Shown piece after piece: positions 57,975 to 64,000 of a stretch of DNA of 64,000 nt. The number at the start of each line of letters is the position of its first letter. Within the stretch, counting starts at the first letter, position 1. Location of the stretch: positions 1,364,001 to 1,428,000 of the forward strand of contig CAWIFM010000008.1 of the NCBI GenBank assembly GCA_963835525.1. Direction: 5' to 3'. The translations under genes and the position numbers were made by a program. The notes under the pieces were generated by a model. That model had not been told where the DNA came from. It saw nothing but the letters and a program-made list of their open reading frames with translations, and did no database searches. This DNA is from DASSUW01 sp963835525 (GTDB lineage Bacteria; Actinomycetota; Thermoleophilia; Solirubrobacterales; Solirubrobacteraceae).

Positions 57975-58925
57975 ATGTCCGACGGGCCCGAACTCCAGGA
58001 GGCGGCGTGGAGCGCCGTTACGAATCCGCACACGGCCGTGTCGAGCCGCCCGTCCGAGGCGGCGCCGATCCAGGAGGCGGAGCAGCCCGGCTCGGCGGGT
58101 GAGGCGGGCGACGCGATCGAGGTCAGCGGCGAGGTCGAGGCGGAGGCCCCGAACCGGCGCGAGGCCGCGCCGGACGAGCTCTGGACGCCGCCGGAGATGA
58201 TGCTGGCGGACATCGCTACCGCCTCGTACGGCGAGCCGGGGCCGGTGGCGGAGACCGTGCACGGGCCCGACGACCGCGTGCAGATCACCAACACCGCCGC
58301 CTACCCGTGGCGCGTGCACGCCTCGCTGTCGATCGTCGCGCGCGACAACTCGCGCTGGATCGGCACGGGCTGGTTCATCGGCCCGCACACGCTGATCACG
58401 GCCGGCCACGTCGTCTACATCAAGGGCAGCCCCGTGCCGGGGCGCGACGGCTGGGTGAAGAGCATCGACGTGATGCCCGGGCGCAACGGCGCCACGCTCC
58501 CCTACGGCTCCGTGCGCAGCGTCAGCTTCCGCTCGGTCGTGGGCTGGACGCGCGACGGGTCGGAGTTCTACGACTACGGCGCGATCATCATCCCGAGCGA
58601 GCTCGGCAACACCGTCGGCTGGTTCGGCTACGGCGTCTACAGCGACGCCGTCCTCAAGGCCTCGACGGCCAACATCTCCGGCTACCCCGGGGACAAGCCG
58701 TCCGGCACGCAGTGGTACGACGCCCACGCGATCGCGGCGGTCGACAGCCGCAAGGTCTTCTACGACATCGACACGATGGGCGGGCAGAGCGGAAGCGCGG
58801 TCTACCGCATCGTCGACGGCAAGCGCGTCGGCGTGGCGGTGCACGCCTACGGCGGGGCGACGACGAACTCGGGCACGCGCATCTCGACGCCCGTCTACAA
58901 CAACATGACGCTCTGGAAGGCCTGA
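57975..58925 (+). CDS. V8/glutamyl-endopeptidase-like serine protease, no signal peptide
   Basis: A 316-residue chymotrypsin-fold protease of the S1B (V8/BlaSE) type. The triad is His145 (LITAGHVVY), Asp200 (FYDYGAI) and Ser272 (GGQSGSAVY). WIGTGWFIGPHTLIT is the usual strand before the His. The first 105 residues are acidic and disordered, like a propeptide, but no signal peptide is present. Paired with the M4-like protease in one operon, it suggests either a leaderless export route or an intracellular proteolytic cascade. Confidence 0.85.
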   Translation: MSDGPELQEAAWSAVTNPHTAVSSRPSEAAPIQEAEQPGSAGEAGDAIEVSGEVEAEAPNRREAAPDELWTPPEMMLADIATASYGEPGPVAETVHGPDDRVQITNTAAYPWRVHASLSIVARDNSRWIGTGWFIGPHTLITAGHVVYIKGSPVPGRDGWVKSIDVMPGRNGATLPYGSVRSVSFRSVVGWTRDGSEFYDYGAIIIPSELGNTVGWFGYGVYSDAVLKASTANISGYPGDKPSGTQWYDAHAIAAVDSRKVFYDIDTMGGQSGSAVYRIVDGKRVGVAVHAYGGATTNSGTRISTPVYNNMTLWKA

Positions 58926-58932
58926 TCGGGCG

Positions 58933-59208
58933 GTGGCGGGCGGCCTGATCGCGGGCTCCGTGCTCGACGCCCACGGCGCGCCGGTGTACGGGGCCCGCGT
59001 CTTCCTGACCGCCGGGCCGGTCCCGCTGCCGGACATCGCGGCGGTCACGGGCGAGGATGGCCGGTTCGAGCTGACTGCCCCGGCCGCGGGCGACTACACC
59101 GTCGCCGCCGCGGGCCCCGGGGGCGGCTCCGAGGCCGCCGACGTCCGCCTGGCGGAGGGCGATTCCCTCGTGGAGGTCACGCTCGAGGTGCCGGTCCGGC
59201 CGGTCTAA
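58933..59208 (+). CDS. Carboxypeptidase-regulatory-like beta-sandwich protein
   Basis: A 91-residue single-domain protein: GSVLDAHGAPVYGARVFLTAG, VTGEDGRFELTAPAAGDYTVAAAG. This is the CarboxypepD_reg/transthyretin-like fold, usually a fused accessory domain. Here it stands alone, without a signal peptide, 7 bases after the V8-like protease (GTG start). It may be an accessory or binding domain for the protease. Confidence 0.78.
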   Translation: MAGGLIAGSVLDAHGAPVYGARVFLTAGPVPLPDIAAVTGEDGRFELTAPAAGDYTVAAAGPGGGSEAADVRLAEGDSLVEVTLEVPVRPV

Positions 59209-59819
59209 GCGACGGAGCTCGTGCGGCGCGGCAGCGCGGCGTGCGCCGCCTCGTCGGCGGCCGCCGCGACCCAGTCGGCGAGGTCCTGCTCGGCCGCCCG
59301 CGCCGCCTGGCGCCAGCGCTCCTCGCGCGGCGGCTCGACCTGGATCCGCAGGACGACGGGGCCGGCCGGGCCCAGGCAGCCGCGCGCGTGGCGGCGCGTC
59401 GCGAGCTGCCGCCGCAGCTCGTTGCGGCTCCAGCCGTGTCGCTCGGCGCGCCCCAGCAGGAGGTCCTGCTCGACCGCGGGCAGCGCCGCCACCTCGGCGT
59501 GGTGCTGGAAGCTCAGCGTGTCCCGCCGGCGGGACGGCTCGACCTGGCGTGCGACCCAGGCGTAGTTGCGCAGCGTCTGGTAGTCGAGCGGGGTCGCCCG
59601 CATGGCGTCGCGGTAGCGCCGGCGGTAGACGCGCTCGCCGTAGACGAGCCAGTCGCCAAGCCACCACGCGGACGTGCTCCTGACCTGCACGATGGAGCGG
59701 CCGACGCCGAGCCAGGCGTCGTACGGGATGCCGTCGCGGAGCTTCAGCGCGCAGCGGCTCGCACGGGCGTGCTCGAGCAGGAGCATGGTCTGCTGCTCGT
59801 CGGCTCGCCGCTCAATCAC
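59205..59819 (-). CDS. LmbU-family transcriptional regulator
   Basis: A 204-residue regulator. The LmbU pattern is strong: GIPYDAWLGVGRSIVQVRSTSAWWLGDWLVYGE, then YRDAMRATPLDYQTLRNYAWVARQVE and RRRDTLSFQHHAEVAALP (core WWLGDWLVYGE, DYQTLRNYAWVAR, LSFQHHAEVAAL), ending with a GWSRNELRRQL helix. LmbU proteins activate antibiotic clusters such as lincomycin. Here no antibiotic cluster is obvious; the adjacent protease cluster and the peptide/E1 system are possible but unproven targets. GTG start, AGGAGG 9 bases upstream. It overlaps the convergent gene by four bases. Confidence 0.88.
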   Translation of the reverse strand: MIERRADEQQTMLLLEHARASRCALKLRDGIPYDAWLGVGRSIVQVRSTSAWWLGDWLVYGERVYRRRYRDAMRATPLDYQTLRNYAWVARQVEPSRRRDTLSFQHHAEVAALPAVEQDLLLGRAERHGWSRNELRRQLATRRHARGCLGPAGPVVLRIQVEPPREERWRQAARAAEQDLADWVAAAADEAAHAALPRRTSSVA

Positions 59820-59865
59820 CTGCTCAGCCTCCTGCGCGCGCCTCGTGCGCCTAGCCGTCCTCAGA

Positions 59866-59895
59866 TCAATACCACCGCCCGCCGGTCACGGTCAA
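59866..59895 (-). promoter_or_regulatory. Promoter of the LmbU-like gene
   Basis: On the minus strand TTGACC (59895-59890), an 18-base spacer and TATTGA (59871-59866) form a good sigma-70-type promoter, about 45 bases before the GTG start. Confidence 0.5.
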
Positions 59896-59908
59896 GGCCG
59901 CTCAGCAA

Positions 59909-60820
59909 TCAGTCTGGACGCCGCGCCTCCTCGAGGAGGCGCTCGAAGTCGGGCGCGTCGAACTCCGCCACTGCCCGGTCGTACTTCTCCATGCCCCACG
60001 CCCAGAAGTCGAAGTCGATGTCCGAGACGCCGTCCTGGATCGAGGCCCAGAGCGTCCAGCCGTACTTCGACATCAGACCCCAGAGGCGCGCGCGGGCGAC
60101 CTTGTGCCGCAGCACCCGCCCGTAGTAGGCGGCGACGAGTTCCTCGAGCTGGGCGAGCGAGAGGTTCGACTCGCTCCACACGTTGCCCAGCTCGAAGCAC
60201 GCGTCGTTGTTGCCCGAGTACTCGTAGTCGATCAGCCGGAAGGCGTCGGCGGCGAGGATGAAGTTCTCGGCCAGGAGGTCGTTGTTGCACGGCACCGTGG
60301 GCTCCTCGCGCACGCTGAACGCCTCGCGGATCGCGGCGACGTGCGGCGCGAACTCGAGGTAGCGATCGGGCAGGCGGAAGCCCCGGGCCTGGACGATGCC
60401 GAGATAGCGCGGCTGGGTCTCGAACATGTCGAAGTCGTCACGGAAGCGCCTCGCGGAATGCAGGCGGCGGCAGGCGCCGGCCACGCGCGCGATGTGGCCG
60501 CCCGTGCGTAGATCCTCGGGGCTCATCGTCCGCCCTTCGATGAACTCCAGGACCATCGCGTTGTGCTCGGGGAGGTAGGCGACGACCGGGGCGGCGACGC
60601 CCGTCTCGGCCGCCCGGACGGTGTTCCAGTGCTCGTTGTCGCGGTCGATCGCGAGCAGGCCGGTGTCGTCGCTCCAGCGCCGCACGACGTACGCGCCGGC
60701 CTCGGTGGAGACCTTGTGGTTGGCGTTGGTCAGCCCGCCCGGCAGCTCGGCGACCGTGCGGCTACCGGCAAGCTCTTCAACCAGGTCCAGCACCTCGTCG
60801 AGCGACGCGCCCAGCGGCAT
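59909..60820 (-). CDS. Choline/aminoglycoside-kinase-like phosphotransferase
   Basis: A 303-residue kinase of the choline-kinase/APH fold. PGGLTNANHKVST is the nucleotide loop, YVVRRW the beta-3 segment, CNNDLLAENFIL the catalytic loop (Brenner motif) with Asn-Asp, and LIDYEYSGNNDACFELGN the metal Asp with the choline-kinase YEYSG...D pattern. The substrate is probably choline, ethanolamine or a related amino alcohol. It is divergent from a dimethylglycine-dehydrogenase-like gene across only about 19 bases. This supports a shared choline/betaine theme. Confidence 0.85.
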   Translation of the reverse strand: MPLGASLDEVLDLVEELAGSRTVAELPGGLTNANHKVSTEAGAYVVRRWSDDTGLLAIDRDNEHWNTVRAAETGVAAPVVAYLPEHNAMVLEFIEGRTMSPEDLRTGGHIARVAGACRRLHSARRFRDDFDMFETQPRYLGIVQARGFRLPDRYLEFAPHVAAIREAFSVREEPTVPCNNDLLAENFILAADAFRLIDYEYSGNNDACFELGNVWSESNLSLAQLEELVAAYYGRVLRHKVARARLWGLMSKYGWTLWASIQDGVSDIDFDFWAWGMEKYDRAVAEFDAPDFERLLEEARRPD

Positions 60821-60839
60821 GCGAGAGATGATCTCCGAT

Positions 60840-63239
60840 ATGGAGCGAGCCGGGGTGGTGGTGATCGGGGGCGGGATCGCGGGGTGCAGCGTCGCGCTCC
60901 ACCTCGCCAGGGCCGGGTGGCGCGAGATCGTGCTGCTGGAGAAGGGCGAGCTCACGAGCGGGTCGACCCACCACGCCGCGGGGCTCGTGACCCAGTTCAA
61001 CCCGTCGTCGACGATGATGCGCTTCCGGCGCTACAGCGTCGAGCTGTACTGCGAGCTCGGCGTCTTCGAGGGCGTCGGCAGCGTGCGCATCGCGTCGAGC
61101 GAGGAGAGCCTGCTCGACCTGCGCCGGGCCGCGAGCGCTGCCGCGGGCATCGGGCTCGAGGCCGAGCTCATCTCTTCGGCCGAGGTGCTCGAGCGGCTTC
61201 CGGAGGCCGACGGCGCGCCGATCTTCGGCGCCGTCTGGATGCCCGGCGACGGCCATGTCGATCCGCATATCGCGACCCACGCTGTGGCGGATGCGGCGCG
61301 AGCGCTCGGCGTCGACATCAGGCGCCGGGTCCGCGTGACCGGTATCGAGCTCGGCGCCGGCCGCGAGGTGCGCGCGGTGCTCACCGAGGGCGGGCCGATC
61401 GAGACCGAGCACGTCGTCAACGCAGCCGGCATCTGGGCGCCGCAGGTCGCGGCGATGGTCGGCGCGTTCGTCCCGTCCGTGCCGGTCGATCACCAGCACG
61501 TCGCGATGCAAGCGGTGGCCGGGCACGAGATACCGCGCGACGCGCCGTGCTTCCGCGACCCCGACCACCTCGTCTACGGCAAGGCGGAGGGCGGCGGCCT
61601 GCTCGTGGGCGGCTACGAGCCCGACCCTCCGGCGCGTTGGACGGACGCCGTGCCCTGGGAGCACGAGGCCAGCCCGGTCGAGTCGGACATGGATCGCTTC
61701 GCGCCGCTGCTCGAAGGCGCGATCCGCCGGTTCCCGTTCCTCGAGGACGCGGGCGTCGTCCGCCTCCTCTGCCACCCGGATGCGATGACGCCCGACGGCA
61801 ACCCGTTGCTCGGCCCGCTGCCCGGCGTGCGCGGCTTCTGGGTCGCGGCCGGCCTGTCGCTCAACGGCTTCGGCGCCGCGGGCGGGCTCGGCAAGGCGCT
61901 GGCGGAGTGGATGACCGCCGGCGCGACCGAGGTCGACGTCGTGCCCTACCGTGCCTGGCGCTTCGGGCGGGTGTACCGCGACACCGTGCTGGCCGCCGAG
62001 GCCGCGCGCGAGGTCTACAAGTACTACTACCGCCTGCGCTACCCGCTCGACACGAGCCAGGCGGGCCGCGGGCGCCGGCTGAGCCCGCTCCACGTGCGAT
62101 CGGAGGAGCTCGGCGCGGTCTTCGGCACCAAGAACGGCTGGGAGCGCCCCGACTACTTCGAGCCCGGCCTGCGGTCGCGGCGCGCTGGGGAGGACCAGCG
62201 CGCGTTCGGCTGGAGGGCGCCGCCCTATCTCGACCGGGTCGCCGAGGAGCATCGGGCGGTCCGCGGGCGCGTGGGGATCTTCGACCTCACGTCGTTCGGC
62301 AAGCTCGAGGTCTCGGGTCCGGGTGCCCTGGCGCTGCTCGAGCGCGTGTGCGACGCCCGCATCGACCGCGCGGTCGGGCGGGTCGTCTACACGCAGTTCC
62401 TCAACGGCGACGGGGGCATCGTCGCCGACCTCACCGTCACGCGGCTGGACGAGGACCGCTTCCGTCTCGTCACCGGCTCGGCGGCCGTCGACTCCGACCG
62501 CGGCTGGCTCGAGCTCCACGCCGACGGGAACGTCGAGATCCGCGACGTATCCGACGAGCTCGCCGTGATCGGGATCTGGGGCCCGCGCGCTCGCGACGTG
62601 CTCACGGCGGCCGGTGGCGACGACGTGTCCGGCGAGGCGCTGCCGTTCAGCCATGCGCGAGAGATCGCGGTCGGCCCCGCCTCGGCGCTCGCCCAGCGGA
62701 TCACGTTCGTCGGCGAGCTCGGGTTCGAGCTGTACGCCGCTCCGGAGTGGGCGGTGCAGGTCTGGGACCGGCTCATGGCGGCCGGTCGCGAACACGGGAT
62801 CCGGGCCGGCGGCTACCGCGTGCTCGAGTCGCTGCGCATCGAGAAGGGCTACCGGTACCTCGGCACCGACCTCACGGGGTCGGACACGCCGTACGAGGGC
62901 GGCGTGGGCTTCTGCGTCGCAGGCGACAAGGACTTCATCGGCGCGGCGGCGCTGGCCGGCGCGGAGCCACGTCACCGGCTGCGCACGGTCGTACTGCGCG
63001 GCGACGAGTACCGCTGCGTGTACGGAGGCGAGGCCGTGCGCATCGACGGCGCCGTCGTGGGCCGCGTGCGCACGAGCGCCTTCGCCTTCACCGTGAATCG
63101 CATGGTGACGCTCGCGACGGTGCCGCCCGAGCTCACTGTGGGCACCCGCGTCACGGTGGACGTGCTGGGCGAGCCGGTCGACGCCACCGTGGAGCCGGAC
63201 GTCCTCTACGACCCGCACAACGAGCGCATCCGCCACTGA
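60840..63239 (+). CDS. FAD oxidoreductase plus GcvT domain (dimethylglycine/sarcosine dehydrogenase type)
   Basis: A 799-residue two-part enzyme. The N-terminal DAO domain has VVVIGGGIAGCSVALHLARAG, the covalent-flavin-type STHHAAGLVTQF, and GLSLNGFGAAGG. The C-terminal half is an aminomethyltransferase (GcvT) fold: VGIFDLTSFGKLEVSGPGAL, DGGIVADLTVTRL and RITFVGELGFELY, GGYRVLESLRIEKGY, with tetrahydrofolate as likely methylene acceptor. It oxidatively demethylates an N-methylglycine such as dimethylglycine or sarcosine. An ATG 12 bases upstream is an alternative start. The two divergent genes share the control region. Confidence 0.88.
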   Translation: MERAGVVVIGGGIAGCSVALHLARAGWREIVLLEKGELTSGSTHHAAGLVTQFNPSSTMMRFRRYSVELYCELGVFEGVGSVRIASSEESLLDLRRAASAAAGIGLEAELISSAEVLERLPEADGAPIFGAVWMPGDGHVDPHIATHAVADAARALGVDIRRRVRVTGIELGAGREVRAVLTEGGPIETEHVVNAAGIWAPQVAAMVGAFVPSVPVDHQHVAMQAVAGHEIPRDAPCFRDPDHLVYGKAEGGGLLVGGYEPDPPARWTDAVPWEHEASPVESDMDRFAPLLEGAIRRFPFLEDAGVVRLLCHPDAMTPDGNPLLGPLPGVRGFWVAAGLSLNGFGAAGGLGKALAEWMTAGATEVDVVPYRAWRFGRVYRDTVLAAEAAREVYKYYYRLRYPLDTSQAGRGRRLSPLHVRSEELGAVFGTKNGWERPDYFEPGLRSRRAGEDQRAFGWRAPPYLDRVAEEHRAVRGRVGIFDLTSFGKLEVSGPGALALLERVCDARIDRAVGRVVYTQFLNGDGGIVADLTVTRLDEDRFRLVTGSAAVDSDRGWLELHADGNVEIRDVSDELAVIGIWGPRARDVLTAAGGDDVSGEALPFSHAREIAVGPASALAQRITFVGELGFELYAAPEWAVQVWDRLMAAGREHGIRAGGYRVLESLRIEKGYRYLGTDLTGSDTPYEGGVGFCVAGDKDFIGAAALAGAEPRHRLRTVVLRGDEYRCVYGGEAVRIDGAVVGRVRTSAFAFTVNRMVTLATVPPELTVGTRVTVDVLGEPVDATVEPDVLYDPHNERIRH

Positions 63240-63264
63240 TGAACGACAAGCCCCGCCATACGGG

Positions 63265-63681
63265 TCATGCCGTCATCGGCACACGCTCGCGCAAGGTGAT
63301 GACGATCGCGAGCACCGGCAGCGCCAGCACGGTCACCAGGACCGCGATCAGCGCGATCGCGTCCTCGGCGCCGAACCCGTCCAGGTGCAGCGAGTGGTAG
63401 ACGGCGTGCAGGACCGCCGCGACCGACCACGCCGAGGCGAGCGGGAGGACCAGCTCGCGTGACGGCCGCCACGCCGCCCATGCGAACAGGATCGTGAACG
63501 CGAGGTAGAAGTCGCCGACGTCACGGATCAGATGCTCGTTGTAGGGCGGCAGCATCTGCACCCACCCGCGGCCGAACGGGAAGTCGCCGTAGAAGCCCGA
63601 CGCCGAGAAGGTCGCGTACAGGCCCGGGACCGCGGCGGAGACCGCCAGGCAGGCGAGCGTGACCCGGAGCAGGCTCGTCAT
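63265..63681 (-). CDS. Four-helix membrane protein
   Basis: A 138-residue integral membrane protein. Helices are at about LLRVTLACLAVSAAVPGLYATF, LIRDVGDFYLAFTILFAWAAW, LVLPLASAWSVAAVLHAVYHSL and AIALIAVLVTVLALPVLAIVI. HAVYHS-LH has histidines in the third helix that could bind metal or haem. The start MTSLLRV is chosen because its ATG overlaps the stop of the upstream gene (ATGA). The function is unknown. Confidence 0.75.
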   Translation of the reverse strand: MTSLLRVTLACLAVSAAVPGLYATFSASGFYGDFPFGRGWVQMLPPYNEHLIRDVGDFYLAFTILFAWAAWRPSRELVLPLASAWSVAAVLHAVYHSLHLDGFGAEDAIALIAVLVTVLALPVLAIVITLRERVPMTA

Positions 63682-64000
63682 CTCGCCTCCAGCCATTGGT
63701 CGAAGGTCACGGTGCCGCGCCGGGCGTCCGGGTTCGTGAGCGCGCCAGAGCGCATCGCCGGGGTCACGGGAAGGCGCACGAGCAGCGCGTGGGAGCCGGT
63801 CCGCCGGCGCCAGCTACGGGCCAGCTCGCACCCGCTCAGCACCTCCGGGCCGGCGAACTGCGTGATCCCCTCCAACGGTTCGGCCTCGGCCGTCTCGGCC
63901 AGGACGCGCCCGACCTCGCGCGGATCGACCGGCTGCACCGGGAACTTGAGACAGGGCACGATGCCGAACCTCGCGCTGCGCGCGAAGGTCTGCGCCAGGT
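63678..64000 (-). CDS. NAD(P)-binding atypical SDR/NmrA-like protein (partial)
   Basis: Only the C-terminal 107 codons are in the window and the gene runs off the right edge. FARSARFGIVPCLKFPVQPVDPREVGRVLAET, then FAGPEVLSGCELARSWRR and RSGALTNPDARRGTVTFDQWL, match the C-terminal half of NmrA-like atypical SDR proteins common in actinobacteria. The Rossmann part is outside. The stop overlaps the start of the four-helix membrane protein. Confidence 0.78.
   Translation of the reverse strand, partial: LAQTFARSARFGIVPCLKFPVQPVDPREVGRVLAETAEAEPLEGITQFAGPEVLSGCELARSWRRRTGSHALLVRLPVTPAMRSGALTNPDARRGTVTFDQWLEAR

Noticed and set aside
1..64000. CRISPR arrays, tRNA, rRNA genes or a replication origin
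   Set aside because: I saw no regularly spaced direct repeats, no cloverleaf with CCA-type end, no rRNA-like stretches and no DnaA-box cluster. Short tRNAs could still be missed by eye.

Overview
The window is about 70 percent G+C, densely coded on both strands, and full of 4-base start/stop overlaps (ATGA, GTGA). Protein content points to an actinobacterium, probably class Thermoleophilia (Solirubrobacter/Conexibacter/Patulibacter-like). It has several very large LuxR-type ATPase regulators, a SARP/BTAD sensor fusion, an LmbU-type regulator, mycobacterial-style desaturase and reductase genes, and many secreted or membrane stress proteins. No rRNA, tRNA, CRISPR array, transposase or phage structural gene was seen. 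The species assignment is inference.

Layout. 1-3144 (minus): AbgT transporter, M20 peptidase and a lipoprotein. 3267-7183: two-component system, LOR protein, NTF2-like protein and an atypical P450. 7180-11616 (minus): a small repeat-containing secreted protein, a PhyH dioxygenase and a 1101-residue DNA-binding/beta-propeller/solute-binding fusion. 12036-15930: a nitrogen-scavenging operon (ureohydrolase, deacetylase, NCS1 permease, DUF1989) behind a 9-bp-arm inverted repeat. 15920-19774: methyltransferases and cell-wall enzymes. 19704-20938 (minus): a 21-residue peptide gene with a perfect Shine-Dalgarno, translationally coupled to an E1-like (ThiF/MccB-type) enzyme; this is the best candidate for an undescribed peptide-modification system. 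21143-25609: a regulator, an ECF sigma remnant, an acyl-CoA ligase and an RTX-like protein. 25711-25974: a large inverted-repeat element. 25971-31346 (minus): LAL regulator, RsbW/STAS pair and aconitase-X pair.

31449-39062: an oxidoreductase gene chimera, then a block of envelope and ion-stress genes (K+ channel, AI-2E permease, BrkB, CYTH, holin-phosphatase fusion). 39206-46318: a MalT-like regulator with two CMD proteins, an AlbA_2/XRE/ImmA trio, a flavin monooxygenase and an HD-GYP-LuxR fusion. 46396-48707: a fatty-acid desaturase with its ferredoxin-type reductase. 49147-55764: another LAL regulator, a two-repeat secreted protein, and a multidomain glycosidase under a LacI-type operator pair. 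56252-59208: a four-gene cluster with two leaderless proteases. 59205-64000: LmbU-like regulator, choline-kinase-like gene divergent from a dimethylglycine-dehydrogenase-like gene, and a membrane protein.

A striking general feature is that at least eight genes are split by single-base frameshifts (AbgT, M20, DUF1989, two small secreted proteins, ECF sigma, RsbW, an SDR remnant). None lies in a long homopolymer. They are either assembly errors or real decay, and this affects how much of the annotation can be taken at face value.
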